Below are positions 1 through 8,823 of a DNA stretch of 64,000 nt, in pieces (positions within the stretch are counted from its first letter, which is position 1; the number at the start of each line of letters is the position of its first letter). The notes under the pieces were generated by a model. That model worked only from the letters and a program-made list of their open reading frames with translations, had not been told where the DNA came from and searched no databases. Origin of the DNA: a virus. The stretch spans positions 1-64,000 of IMG/VR virus record IMGVR_UViG_3300023235_001889. One strand, written 5' to 3'. Both the position numbers and the translations under genes were made by a program.

Positions 1-471
1 ACATTCTCTAAATCCACTTTTCCATGCATTAAACGGAGTTGTATTGAAATGGGTAGTGCTGGCTATTTCTTTATGTGATTTAAACCCACCAGATGCAGCC
101 GCAGCACTCGTGCAAAAATCAACAGAATATTCTTTTATGTGCTCTACGTGATCAGTTGGAAATAATTTAACACCACCATATCCGTATTGCAATCCATTTA
201 CTGGATTATTGCAGCCCCATACATGAACGCGTCTATCATTTTGATGAAAATCGACAACATTTTCAAAATCAAAATTGTTATCAACTACATTGTCTGCGTC
301 TACACAGAAAAAATGCGACGTAGATACTTGTTTTGCTGCTTCGATGTGGGCGTTAGGAATTCCTTTAACACCATCTATGCGAATGGCATATGGAATAAGA
401 TCAGTTAATTTTTCCCAATTCTCATCGGCATTTAACTCATCATAACTAATAAAAACAACGTCAAAATGCAT
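1..471 (-). CDS. Glycosyltransferase-A-like protein, partial (3' end beyond left edge)
   Basis: The reading frame is open from the ATG at 471 to the window edge (157 residues seen). A GGAG stands 8-9 bases before the ATG. The start MHFDVVFISYDE, the NADENW motif and the acidic triplet D58-A-D60 align with the complete paralog at 2890-3921 (ISYDEPNAEENW and D95-G-D97), as do NGLxYGxGGxKL and TTPFxAxxxGFRE. The acidic triplet in a beta strand is what GT-A glycosyltransferases use to bind a metal-nucleotide sugar. No acceptor can be named. It is the last visible gene of the minus-strand radical SAM/glycosyltransferase island. Paralogy is clear; the enzymatic role is inference. Confidence 0.7.
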   Translation of the reverse strand, partial: MHFDVVFISYDELNADENWEKLTDLIPYAIRIDGVKGIPNAHIEAAKQVSTSHFFCVDADNVVDNNFDFENVVDFHQNDRRVHVWGCNNPVNGLQYGYGGVKLFPTDHVEHIKEYSVDFCTSAAAASGGFKSHKEIASTTHFNTTPFNAWKSGFREC

Positions 472-532
472 ATATATTCTCCATTCAAATCAATAATCGA
501 TATTATACTATAATACAAAAATAATGTATATA

Positions 533-628
533 TTAATATACGTATGGGTCTTGTTTTCTCAATCGTTTAAGTTTTTGCTTTCGCTTCCACCATGATTTTA
601 TTTTTTTAATTAATTTGTATATAAACAT
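533..628 (-). CDS. 31-residue basic peptide coupled to radical SAM gene
   Basis: A short frame starts in the TAATG that ends the radical SAM gene (ATG 628-626 shares one base with its stop TAA 630-628) and ends at TAA 535-533. The product is strongly basic, begins MFIYKLIKKIKSWWKRK and ends RKQDPYVY. The stop/start overlap is the coupling used throughout this cluster, which is the main evidence that it is translated. I recall similar short basic peptides ending in DPFIY or DPYVY in marine T4-like phages, but cannot check this. It could be a small RNA- or membrane-binding protein or a substrate of the neighbouring radical SAM enzymes. No function is established. Confidence 0.55.
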   Translation of the reverse strand: MFIYKLIKKIKSWWKRKQKLKRLRKQDPYVY

Positions 629-1938
629 TAAATATAATCCTTTATATATTCATATAATTCTGGAAAAACTGTTTCAAATTTTTCATCACGTATTTCATCG
701 AGTTTGGTTGTAATTTTCCAAAATTCTTTAAGTACGTGTGAATTATCTTCTTCAAACATAAATGCAATATATGGTTCTATTATAAATTTCACCTGTTGTT
801 TCATTGACGGGCCAGAATAAACTTCGACCCATTTATAAAGTTCATTATAACGATCACGAATACGATTTTTAGCAGCAATGGGCAAAACTTGAACTGTCAT
901 ATAATGTGGGCCTTTAAGCAAATGCGGACTTGGTAAATGACGCAATCTCTTAAAACCCGTTTCTATTTGCCATTGTATCATATCTGCAAAATGTAGAAAA
1001 TTATACAAACTAACGGTAGTTGCAAATGTGCCACCGATGTTTCCAGTTGTAGTATTTTCTAAAGCCAATAAATTTTTATGAACTACATCCCATTTGCATG
1101 GATGGCGTAAATATTCTGCAACTGCGCCCATTCCATCAATGCTACAACCAACACTAACTTGTTGAAATTTCTCCCACATACGAATCAATCGTTCTGGTAA
1201 TTTTGCCATATTGGTGTTATATTCTAGATGAATATTTTTAGCCACATCTATTTCTATACACATTTCTAAAAGATTCATATGTTCTTGAATAATAGTTGGT
1301 TCACCGCCAGTAAAATATAATCTTTTTATATGTGGCAAATTTTTCATTAATTCAGTCATAACTGCGGAACTTTCATACCAATCATATGTATCATCAACAG
1401 TATTCCATTTACCACGTGCATCTTTTTCTAAAAATGTAATACCTATTTTATCATTTCCGAAATTACTTTTACCATGTAACTCTACCCAATCATCATACCA
1501 TTGTGTCGAATCAGCAGGTCCACAACTTCTACATTTAAGATTGCATTTATTTCCAAATCGTAAATCATAATATGCTATAGGGCGTTCTGAGGCTTGTATG
1601 GTGCCATCTTCAGTAGTTATGGCGTTAGCCTCGTCTTTTGTAATTAACCCCATTTGGTTGGCGTGCTGACGTTTTGAATTAGCACCAGATGCTTCTTCAT
1701 CCCAACATAATTTACATGCTTCATGTTTTTCATCATTTAACATACTTTTTCTAATATCTTTAGCAATAGATGCATTACGCGCTTCTTCTACGGTATGGGT
1801 ATTTCCGTTAAATATAGTTCCATCATCTTTTTTTAGTATTGCTTGGTCACCATATATGCACTGACAACATACCCGCATATCGCCATTCGCTTTTAGTGAA
1901 ACATGATCCCATGGTATAGGGCAATAAGTGTTAGACAT
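628..1938 (-). CDS. Radical SAM protein, twitch type
   Basis: The product has 436 residues from the ATG at 1938, preceded by AGGATT. The frame extends upstream to 2001, but that start would lie inside the preceding gene. The radical SAM cluster motif CxxxCxxC is C132-C136-C139 (NKCNLKCRSCGP), with a GGEPT strand after it. The N-terminal part carries further cysteines: CPIPWDH (C6), VCCQC (C24, C25, C27) and CKLCW (C75, C78). These match the auxiliary iron-sulfur region of twitch/SPASM-type enzymes, which often modify peptides. The gene lies 4 bases after a second radical SAM gene and is coupled to a 31-residue peptide downstream. The family is clear; the substrate is unknown. Confidence 0.88.
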   Translation of the reverse strand: MSNTYCPIPWDHVSLKANGDMRVCCQCIYGDQAILKKDDGTIFNGNTHTVEEARNASIAKDIRKSMLNDEKHEACKLCWDEEASGANSKRQHANQMGLITKDEANAITTEDGTIQASERPIAYYDLRFGNKCNLKCRSCGPADSTQWYDDWVELHGKSNFGNDKIGITFLEKDARGKWNTVDDTYDWYESSAVMTELMKNLPHIKRLYFTGGEPTIIQEHMNLLEMCIEIDVAKNIHLEYNTNMAKLPERLIRMWEKFQQVSVGCSIDGMGAVAEYLRHPCKWDVVHKNLLALENTTTGNIGGTFATTVSLYNFLHFADMIQWQIETGFKRLRHLPSPHLLKGPHYMTVQVLPIAAKNRIRDRYNELYKWVEVYSGPSMKQQVKFIIEPYIAFMFEEDNSHVLKEFWKITTKLDEIRDEKFETVFPELYEYIKDYI

Positions 1939-1942
1939 ATTT

Positions 1943-2893
1943 TTAATCCTTTGATTTACTTGCCATGATATCGAAGTTACAATGACAATAATTTTTATCA
2001 CATATCACTTGTTCTGTTGGTAGGTTTAAATTTTCGTCATTGATATGACCTAAGCCACCACCAACTTTGCACCAGCCGCGATATATAGACCCGTCCATAT
2101 CGATAACTATTTGTTCTGTACCAGCACCACATTTCCAACCAACCCAACTATTTTCACCTTGAGATATAAATCTATGTGGTGCCCAATTTTCCATTGTGTT
2201 TCCGTCAGAATCGATTAATGACATTGCTCCACGATAACTTTCAAATGTTTTATCTCTAACGATCAACGCGCCGGTTAATGCGAACTGTCTATTTAATATA
2301 TCTTGTTGATAGTCGGTGTATTCATATAACTCATCGCCAAAATCCACAATAAGTGGTTGCATTGCCATACTTATATTTTTAATGTCTTTCACTTTTAACG
2401 CCACGTCATAACAATCGTCAAAATGTTCAGGTGACATCATAATATTAGCGTGAACTCTGATATCATCACTTAGATATTCAATAAATTCTAAAAAGGTGTC
2501 CACTTTTGAAAATTCAGGATGATAGCTAGTGCATACGTGATTTATGTATGGCTTCAATTCGCTCCAATAACGCATAGTTCTTGACCCGTTCGTTATAAGT
2601 CCCACTTTAGCATTCGATTCGCTTAGAAACTTACACAACTCCTTAAAATGCTTCCAAAGGGTTACTTCACCACCAGTGAATTCAAAATATACAATTTTAG
2701 GTGCATAATGTTCTATAACGCGGGTGCAAAATGATTTAACGTCATCAACGTCATACCAACCTACAGTGCCATCATGCAGTCCGGTGGGACAATACGAACA
2801 TGCAAAATTACATGTGTTACCCATGCACCAATTAACTACCACATAATCACCGTGTTTTTTATTTTCGTGTTCTAATTTTACATAATCTATCAT
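1943..2893 (-). CDS. Radical SAM protein with C-terminal SPASM-like cysteines
   Basis: The product has 316 residues. The radical SAM motif CxxxCxxC is C28-C32-C35 (NTCNFACSYCP), followed by the SAM-binding FTGGEVTLW at residues 72-80. The C-terminal third carries C255, C275, C298, C303 and C305 around the DMDGSIYRGWC segment, a layout like SPASM or twitch domains that hold an additional iron-sulfur cluster. The start overlaps the stop of the upstream glycosyltransferase gene by four bases (ATGA), so the pair is probably translationally coupled. Two adjacent but different radical SAM enzymes suggest successive steps of one modification. The substrate cannot be read from sequence. Confidence 0.87.
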   Translation of the reverse strand: MIDYVKLEHENKKHGDYVVVNWCMGNTCNFACSYCPTGLHDGTVGWYDVDDVKSFCTRVIEHYAPKIVYFEFTGGEVTLWKHFKELCKFLSESNAKVGLITNGSRTMRYWSELKPYINHVCTSYHPEFSKVDTFLEFIEYLSDDIRVHANIMMSPEHFDDCYDVALKVKDIKNISMAMQPLIVDFGDELYEYTDYQQDILNRQFALTGALIVRDKTFESYRGAMSLIDSDGNTMENWAPHRFISQGENSWVGWKCGAGTEQIVIDMDGSIYRGWCKVGGGLGHINDENLNLPTEQVICDKNYCHCNFDIMASKSKD

Positions 2894-3921
2894 ATGTTTT
2901 TATCCTTAAATTTGAATTTTGCATTGCGACCAGTAGCGGCAGTTTCTGAAACAATTAATCCCATTTTGGCGGGATTCTCAATAGTGGATTTAAAAAATTT
3001 ACTTTGTTGTTTTCCAAGATTGACAATATCTAAACCAATTTCGTTACGAATATCGTCAACAAGTCTATTATAGTCTTTCTTAAACGCCTCTTGATCTTCT
3101 ATGATTTTAACCCATTTTTCACGCCATGTTTTATCAAACCATTCATAATCGGCAATTTGACTAATATCAAAATCCGTAACGTTAGTTAGGTAGCAACCAA
3201 GTCTAGCGCCATATATTGCGTATATTCCATTTTTTACATCCGCGCCCACCGACATCCATATTTTTAATCTTTTTAAATTTCCATGCCATACAGTGGAAGT
3301 CATATCTTCTACTTGTTTTCCTTCATGTAAACTAAGTTTTACGCCCTCACGAAAACCGACACGAAATGCTTGAAATGGTGTAGTGTTATTATATGAAACA
3401 GAATACCAATCATTCATTTGAAAATATGGCAACTTCCAACAAAATTCAATAGCTTCATCGTCATCGGTATGCTCATGAGTATTCATATGTAAAACTAATC
3501 CTTTGGGCCACAATTTTATTCCACCATTGCCGTAAATTAATCCATTTATATGATTTTTTCCTGCCCAACTATAAACATAATTGGGATTATATGTTATACT
3601 TTGATTAAAAAAATCCTCATCTATTTTATTATCACCATCAATAGTAATAAAATTCATAGTATCTGATTGTCTTGCGGCATGTTTGTGTGCTTCATCGAAT
3701 CCTTTGATTCCATGTATGCGTTTTGCCCATGGTATTTTACTAATTAAATTTGACCAATTTTCTTCTGCATTAGGTTCGTCATAACTTATATAAAATACAT
3801 CAAAATCATTAGTTGAGGCATCTTTAATAATTTCATCATTTGGTGTAATCGCAGGATATAAATTTTTTAATTCATCATCACGATTTTTCCATTTTTGTTG
3901 TTCTTTGGTTAACTTAGTCAT
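2890..3921 (-). CDS. Glycosyltransferase-A-like protein
   Basis: The product has 343 residues. After about 40 polar residues the fold begins with DVFYISYDEPNAEENW. A TIDGDNKID segment (D95, D97) looks like the metal-binding DxD motif of GT-A nucleotide-sugar transferases. The family signature NGLIYGNGGIKLWP follows, then NTTPFQAFRVGFREG. It is paralogous to the partial gene at the left edge of the window. The gene lies between the radical SAM genes and two GT8-like genes in one overlapping operon. Acceptor and sugar are unknown. The GT-A assignment rests on motif reading only. Confidence 0.7.
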   Translation of the reverse strand: MTKLTKEQQKWKNRDDELKNLYPAITPNDEIIKDASTNDFDVFYISYDEPNAEENWSNLISKIPWAKRIHGIKGFDEAHKHAARQSDTMNFITIDGDNKIDEDFFNQSITYNPNYVYSWAGKNHINGLIYGNGGIKLWPKGLVLHMNTHEHTDDDEAIEFCWKLPYFQMNDWYSVSYNNTTPFQAFRVGFREGVKLSLHEGKQVEDMTSTVWHGNLKRLKIWMSVGADVKNGIYAIYGARLGCYLTNVTDFDISQIADYEWFDKTWREKWVKIIEDQEAFKKDYNRLVDDIRNEIGLDIVNLGKQQSKFFKSTIENPAKMGLIVSETAATGRNAKFKFKDKNI

Positions 3922-4687
3922 TATTATCAGTCCTAATAAATTTCATTATTTTATTGTGTGTCGATATAATCATACTATTGTGTGGCAACATTAATTCAGT
4001 ATATATTGTTCTATTATCAGTAAAATTAAATGTAAACGAATAATATAATATTGATTTATCTATGCTATCCACTACAAAAAACTGATATTCAGTGCCGTGT
4101 GTAAACATATGATGATTGGTGTCGCGTTCAACCACTGTAGATATAGTTAATGATGACCCAATGTATGATATATCAATAATACTCTCATTGTTTATTTCAC
4201 TTACTATATAATCCCCAATCAATGGAATCATCATATAAAAATTTACATCATCGCCATATAACTGAATTAATTCCATTACTAATAACGAGTTATCGTCGTT
4301 GATTTTATAGTTTAACATATTTTTTGTGCCATTAATGAATTCTGTTATCAATTCATCAACAATCACCAGTCCGCATTTTAATGTATCATCATCGTCTTGA
4401 ATTTGTTGTTTTCTTGGTACAATACTACTTATGGTTTTTTCTTTGAAATGATAATACACATAGAATGTTTTTTTGATATTATATATTCCATCTTCATCAT
4501 ATAAAACGAATTTATTTTTTTTGATATTAGCGTTTCGTTTCCATAAATTGTAAAGTTTTATTACTTCGGGTGCTTTTGATGGCACAATCATGTACAATTC
4601 ACACTGAAGCAAATAGTCGCACGGTTCCATACTTATTTCATGTATAATTCTATTCTCGTCGGTATATACATATATTAAATCACTCAT
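3914..4687 (-). CDS. Hypothetical protein of the radical SAM/GT island
   Basis: The frame is open to 4708, but the ATG at 4687 is preferred (257 residues, MSDLIYVYTDEN): it has GGAG about 9 bases upstream and overlaps the previous stop by only 8 bases. I do not recognise the family. The sequence alternates short hydrophobic and polar stretches typical of beta structure, with no membrane segment or cysteine cluster. It sits between glycosyltransferase-like genes and overlaps the next gene (2890-3921) by 8 bases, so it is part of the operon. A sugar-binding or accessory role is only a guess from position. Confidence 0.65.
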   Translation of the reverse strand: MSDLIYVYTDENRIIHEISMEPCDYLLQCELYMIVPSKAPEVIKLYNLWKRNANIKKNKFVLYDEDGIYNIKKTFYVYYHFKEKTISSIVPRKQQIQDDDDTLKCGLVIVDELITEFINGTKNMLNYKINDDNSLLVMELIQLYGDDVNFYMMIPLIGDYIVSEINNESIIDISYIGSSLTISTVVERDTNHHMFTHGTEYQFFVVDSIDKSILYYSFTFNFTDNRTIYTELMLPHNSMIISTHNKIMKFIRTDNND

Positions 4688-5543
4688 AATTATTCTCCAA
4701 TATATCAATCATTCCATCTTTCAAAAACTTTTTGACATGATAATGAAATATTCCAGTTTGTCGTAATGTACCAATTTTAATACCAAGAGAATCATTAAAT
4801 TCGTCAAATGATATATCGACACATCTCGTCCAATCGCCATCAAAACTTTTGCTTGGTAGAACCCAATTCATATTTTGTAATTTCATATGTGTAAAATAAG
4901 GAAAAGACACTTCGTTGAATATTGCATCGTTTTTCATGCCAATCAATTTCAACGAAAGACCAAACGCCACATCAGTACTGAATACTTTAGGGCGTTTTTT
5001 ATATAAATGTTTTTTGACATAATCGTCCCAATTTTCGCATATATCTTTCATTGTATCGAACAGTTCTTTGTTATCTTCGTGTTTTTTAAAATAGAAAAAT
5101 GCATTATACACATTCGGTAGTTTATTTTTTATAAATTCTTCACGATAAATTGTATGTGGCGGCACAATTTCACTTTTGTAATTTTTAATGGTTGATGTGA
5201 ACCAAGTGTTTCTAAGTGACATATAATCCCACCAATGACTAATATCTGTTAAAAATAGCATATCACTATCTAACATAACTGTTTCATCATATGGAGTATA
5301 ATCATATAAGTCTACAATATTATGCAATTTCCAATCTGCATCTTTGGCGCGATCATTGTCCATTATTATAATTTGGTCAAATGCTTTGATATAGTGATTT
5401 GGTATATATTCAATATCAGTGACAATAGACAATTTATTGACTCCGCTTTGGGTATTTTTTATACTCAACGCCAACGCATAAGCAAGTCTCAAATAATCAA
5501 CATCTGGTGTATTTTGAACTATACATATATATCCTTTATTCAT
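4680..5543 (-). CDS. GT8-like glycosyltransferase
   Basis: The product has 287 residues. The N-terminus (MNKGYICIVQ) is a Rossmann-like strand followed by ALALSIKNT, as in family 8 type enzymes (LALSLK). The metal-binding triplet is in VMLDSDMLFLTD (D92-S93-D94). Later segments include STDVAFGLSL and a histidine-containing GIFHYHVKK near the end, a position where GT8 enzymes carry a metal-ligand histidine. It overlaps the preceding gene by 4 bases and the following gene by 8 bases. Its role is probably transfer of a sugar to phage or host glycan; the acceptor is unknown. Confidence 0.72.
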   Translation of the reverse strand: MNKGYICIVQNTPDVDYLRLAYALALSIKNTQSGVNKLSIVTDIEYIPNHYIKAFDQIIIMDNDRAKDADWKLHNIVDLYDYTPYDETVMLDSDMLFLTDISHWWDYMSLRNTWFTSTIKNYKSEIVPPHTIYREEFIKNKLPNVYNAFFYFKKHEDNKELFDTMKDICENWDDYVKKHLYKKRPKVFSTDVAFGLSLKLIGMKNDAIFNEVSFPYFTHMKLQNMNWVLPSKSFDGDWTRCVDISFDEFNDSLGIKIGTLRQTGIFHYHVKKFLKDGMIDILENNYE

Positions 5544-6463
5544 GAATATATCTCCACGAATGTATCATAATGATGTGTCATACTTACTTTATTCATACAA
5601 TGCAATGATATATTCTCAACATTGAAAAGTTGTTTTGGATTCTTCCATTGATGTGTGTGTATCATTAATTTTATTTGTTGTTTATCCACCCTATATACAA
5701 CATCATTATTAGTTGAGAGAACAAATTTAAATGGTATTTCCCATTCAGTTGATGGGATATGATTTCCATTAGCGATATATAATGCAATGCTGAATGAATA
5801 ATCATTTCTATATGAATTATCACTAACTTGATATAATCGTTGAAAATAAAAATAATTTTCTTTAATATGATTAACCACATCAAAATAATTTTTACTAAAC
5901 TCACTTCTGTCAAAATATACAACCGTAGCCCAATACATCGGAATAGAAAAACTTCCCATTTTTTCTGTTGGATGAAAGTGTGTGTTTTTAGAGTGCGCTT
6001 TGTTAATAATAGGAATAATTATTCTATTCATCATAATCGATGAATTCGAACCCCAAAGTTTGTCAAGATTTTTATCTTGAAAAATAAAATCCACATCGAT
6101 CATGATTGTTTCATCATATATAGAATCTGTATATGCATTAGAGCGCGAGTGATTAATCCACGTATTTGTTCCGTAGTATATTTCACCATCAGTCGTTTTT
6201 CTATAATTTTTTATTTTCTGCTTTACGTCATCAACTTTTACAAGATCGAATAACTCATTGAGCAATGCAGTTTCATTATCATTCAATGACGCCAATGATT
6301 CACTATTGGTAACTACCATTGCGTTAAATTTTGATAATTGATATCTACCAGTTAATGCGCTACTTATTGCCAGTTTTAAATAGTTTATAATTTCATTATT
6401 ATATGCGTAATATAAAAATCCGCATGTTTTTTCATTAGATTTCAACATCATCTTCCAATTCAT
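5540..6463 (-). CDS. GT8-like glycosyltransferase, second copy type
   Basis: The product has up to 307 residues. The architecture parallels its downstream neighbour: an N-terminal GFLYYAYNNE strand, LKLAISSALTG, and a metal-binding triplet in TIMIDVDFIFQD (D123-V-D125). It also has WATVVYFDRS and a histidine-rich C-terminal segment (MIHTHQW). Starts at 6463 (MNWK), 6451 or 6448 are possible. A GGAAG just before 6451 favours MMLKSNEK, but the ATG at 6463 cannot be excluded. The start overlaps the upstream gene and the stop overlaps the next gene by four bases. Divergence from the neighbour suggests a different sugar or acceptor. Confidence 0.68.
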   Translation of the reverse strand: MNWKMMLKSNEKTCGFLYYAYNNEIINYLKLAISSALTGRYQLSKFNAMVVTNSESLASLNDNETALLNELFDLVKVDDVKQKIKNYRKTTDGEIYYGTNTWINHSRSNAYTDSIYDETIMIDVDFIFQDKNLDKLWGSNSSIMMNRIIIPIINKAHSKNTHFHPTEKMGSFSIPMYWATVVYFDRSEFSKNYFDVVNHIKENYFYFQRLYQVSDNSYRNDYSFSIALYIANGNHIPSTEWEIPFKFVLSTNNDVVYRVDKQQIKLMIHTHQWKNPKQLFNVENISLHCMNKVSMTHHYDTFVEIYS

Positions 6464-6809
6464 GCATTTTTGTTAATGTTGGCACATTTCTTGATTTTTT
6501 TAATCGTGCTAAACTCATGGCATACTTATTCAATGATTCGGTATAACATGAACGAACTTCTTTTTTGAATTCTACTAAATTTTCTATTTTAATAGGCATG
6601 TTATGTATATCTAAAATAAATGCTGATATTTTACCTTCGTCAATGTACATAGTTAAATCAAAGAATAGAGCAGAACCCAATAAAAAATATCCACCGCTAT
6701 GTGGATATATTAAATCGCCCTCGAATACTTCCATTATTTTTTCTTTTTGATTCTCAAATATTGCCCTAAAATTAGCTTGATCTGACGCTTCTTTATATAA
6801 TGTTTCCAT
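6435..6809 (-). CDS. Hypothetical protein, first gene of the island
   Basis: The product has 124 residues, starting at 6809 behind an AAGGATATT ribosome-binding site. It has no motif I recognise. It is mixed alpha/beta with a central GGYFLLGSALFFDL hydrophobic segment that is too short and polar-flanked to be called a membrane anchor, and a charged C-terminus (ELEDDVEI). It is the first gene after the sigma70-like promoter at 6840-6868 and overlaps the glycosyltransferase gene after it. Function unknown. Confidence 0.65.
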   Translation of the reverse strand: METLYKEASDQANFRAIFENQKEKIMEVFEGDLIYPHSGGYFLLGSALFFDLTMYIDEGKISAFILDIHNMPIKIENLVEFKKEVRSCYTESLNKYAMSLARLKKSRNVPTLTKMHELEDDVEI

Positions 6810-6839
6810 ATAATATCCTTAATGTATTAATTATAAAAC

Positions 6840-6868
6840 ATTATAATATAACTAGAATATTAAGTCAA
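6840..6868 (-). promoter_or_regulatory. Sigma70-like promoter of the radical SAM/GT island
   Basis: Read on the minus strand: TTGACT (6868-6863), a 17-base spacer, then TATAAT (6845-6840), about 30 bases before the start at 6809. This is a near-consensus host promoter placed in the 65-base gap after the structural genes. The island is therefore probably transcribed early by host RNA polymerase, in contrast to the late boxes of the upstream fibre genes. Confidence 0.75.
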
Positions 6869-6874
6869 TTTGTT

Positions 6875-7786
6875 TTAATTTCCATTTGATAAACTTATAT
6901 TTGTAGTATATGTAGGGGAATCTATATCAAAAGATAATGCATATTTACTTTCAACTATTGAGCTAGTAAATGTCCCGTCAACTATGTCTGGTGGATTTGT
7001 ATGCCCATCTAAAAAATTGGATTGTATTTTAATTTCTAATCCATTGCCGCCATTTGGTCCTTCTATTCCAACGCGTTGACCTAAAATAGTCCACACGCTT
7101 CCAGTAGAACCACCGGTACTACCATATGGTCCACTTAATGGTGTTATTTGTGATCTCACCAATTCTAACGAGCCGGTTAATGCATAATATTCATCACGAC
7201 CAAATATTAAATCATTGCCATCAACAACTGAATCCCATGCAGCATTTTGTGTATTAACCGCGCCGCCAGTTCTTGTAGTTGCTATACGAAATGTGCTTCC
7301 TGTATTAAAGAAATATCGTGCATGATCAACGCTTGTGAATTTTATTGTAAACACATGCTGTATATATGTACTCCAATCCAAAACTCTTGAATCAGTCAAT
7401 ACCGAACTTGTCGACGGTAAATTAAATGTTGGATCAGTAAGGAACCGATTTGTAGTAATATCAAACAAATTTTGTGAAGAATTTAATTTTAGAAAGAATG
7501 AAGCAACGTCGCCATCTTCCATATCTGCAACTGATGGCAAAACATCCATCAATGTAGTTCCTTGGTGATCAGCGCAATCCTCGATTGCGTTCCTCAAATT
7601 AATCCACGCTTCATTAGTCAATCCACCTCCAGGTATTATATCTGGTATGTTACCATCAATTAATACATTAGTGGAATTTCCACCATATCCATAATCACCA
7701 TTGCCAATACCAAATATTAAATTTAATTCATTAATTAAATTATTATAATCAGATGCTTCGATTTCACCACCAGTAGAATAAACCAT
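6875..7786 (-). CDS. Virion fibre/appendage-like structural protein (paralog 1)
   Basis: The product has 303 residues and is one of four neighbouring paralogs. It begins with the module DYNNLINELNLIFGIGNG..GYGG, followed by a WINLRNAIEDCADHQGTTL helix. The C-terminal half has the shared segment DHARYFFNTGSTFRI, then TRTGG, NTQNAAW and DEYYALTGS. It ends with a repeat shared by all copies (GGNGLEIKIQSNFLDGHT). It is rich in G, T, S and N with few charged residues, typical of beta-structured phage fibre proteins. It lies behind a TATAAATA late box and ends the late transcription unit. Fibre role is inferred from composition and position. Confidence 0.65.
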   Translation of the reverse strand: MVYSTGGEIEASDYNNLINELNLIFGIGNGDYGYGGNSTNVLIDGNIPDIIPGGGLTNEAWINLRNAIEDCADHQGTTLMDVLPSVADMEDGDVASFFLKLNSSQNLFDITTNRFLTDPTFNLPSTSSVLTDSRVLDWSTYIQHVFTIKFTSVDHARYFFNTGSTFRIATTRTGGAVNTQNAAWDSVVDGNDLIFGRDEYYALTGSLELVRSQITPLSGPYGSTGGSTGSVWTILGQRVGIEGPNGGNGLEIKIQSNFLDGHTNPPDIVDGTFTSSIVESKYALSFDIDSPTYTTNISLSNGN

Positions 7787-7812
7787 TATTAATCCTCTAT
7801 ATTCTTACCATG

Positions 7813-7820
7813 TATTTATA
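7813..7820 (-). promoter_or_regulatory. Late promoter box TATAAATA
   Basis: An exact T4-type late box on the minus strand lies 27 bases before the start codon at 7786 and overlaps the end of the upstream gene. T4 late promoters need the gp55-type sigma factor, which is encoded at 35216-36265. Confidence 0.65.
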
Positions 7821-8805
7821 GTTCTACGATATTTACAAATACAGCAGAGGTTATGTTAAATATGCCTATTGATCGTTTTTGTGATATTGCACTTGTAAGT
7901 ATGCCATCAACGCCATCAGCCAAACCACCAACAGGATTTCCAGGCAGTCCTAATGCATCTTGCGTTGGTCCTGTAAAACCATCGATAAATTCACATTTGA
8001 TTCTAATAATAGAACCATTTCCGCCATTAATTCCTGCCGCATCGTCACGACGGGCGCTAATAACCCATTTATTTTTTTCCGCATCAATAGCAGCAGGATT
8101 GGCATAAGTAGTTGTGGTTGCGGCATATACCGTTGATTTTATAACATACGATCCGGTTAAGCTAAAATAATCGGTGCCAGCAAATACAATAGGCGAACTA
8201 CCACTTAACAAATTAGTCCATGATTGATTTTGTGCACTGGCTGCACCACCCGTTCTCGATCCAGTTATTCGAAATTCACCACCAGTATTAAAAAAGAATC
8301 TAGCATGATCAGAATCATCAAACGTGGCAGTAAACTCGTGTGTTATTCCAGCACCAGTTCCCCATGCGGTTGACCGAACACTTGATAGTATGGTAGTAGT
8401 TGAGAAATTTGAAATATCAGAATTCAATTTATTTGTTGTTAGTTCAGTGACATTATTTGGCGGCGTTCCATTTAAACTTTCAAATAACGGTGCTGCGTTT
8501 GTGCCAAATCCAACTTCGTCGCCATCTTCTAAATTAGTAAGGAGCGGCAATGTGTTGGGTAGTGTTGTATCTTGGTGTAATGCACAATCATTAAATGCAT
8601 TAGTTAAATCTAACCACTCTTCATTATTCACTATTTCACCTAATGCAAAGCTTGGTAAATCAACAGCAGCCGAAACAACATTTGCTGAATTTCCACCATA
8701 ACCAGAATCGCCAGTTCCAGTACCATATATTGTATTGATATCATCTATCAAATCACTATAATTCATCGCAGTTATGGGTTTTTCTGACTCGAAATCTGTA
8801 ACCAT
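7816..8805 (-). CDS. Virion fibre/appendage-like structural protein (paralog 2)
   Basis: The product has 329 residues. It has the same layout as its downstream neighbour: NYSDLIDDINTIYGTGTG..GYGG near the N-terminus, a DLTNAFNDCALHQDTTL helix, then DHARFFFNTGGEFRI, SRTGG, SAQNQSW and DYFSLTGSY. It ends in a GGNGSIIRIKCEF strand region. The copies differ mainly in the variable loops between these blocks, as expected for diversified fibre tips or decorations. It lies 18 bases after the next gene upstream, without its own late box, so it is probably cotranscribed. Confidence 0.65.
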   Translation of the reverse strand: MVTDFESEKPITAMNYSDLIDDINTIYGTGTGDSGYGGNSANVVSAAVDLPSFALGEIVNNEEWLDLTNAFNDCALHQDTTLPNTLPLLTNLEDGDEVGFGTNAAPLFESLNGTPPNNVTELTTNKLNSDISNFSTTTILSSVRSTAWGTGAGITHEFTATFDDSDHARFFFNTGGEFRITGSRTGGAASAQNQSWTNLLSGSSPIVFAGTDYFSLTGSYVIKSTVYAATTTTYANPAAIDAEKNKWVISARRDDAAGINGGNGSIIRIKCEFIDGFTGPTQDALGLPGNPVGGLADGVDGILTSAISQKRSIGIFNITSAVFVNIVEL

Positions 8806-8823
8806 TATATTATTCCTCTTATT

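Noticed and set aside
1943-2001. Upstream extension of the twitch radical SAM protein to 2001
   Set aside because: It would lie inside the preceding gene, and the ATG at 1938 has a good ribosome-binding site and restores the normal CPIPW start.
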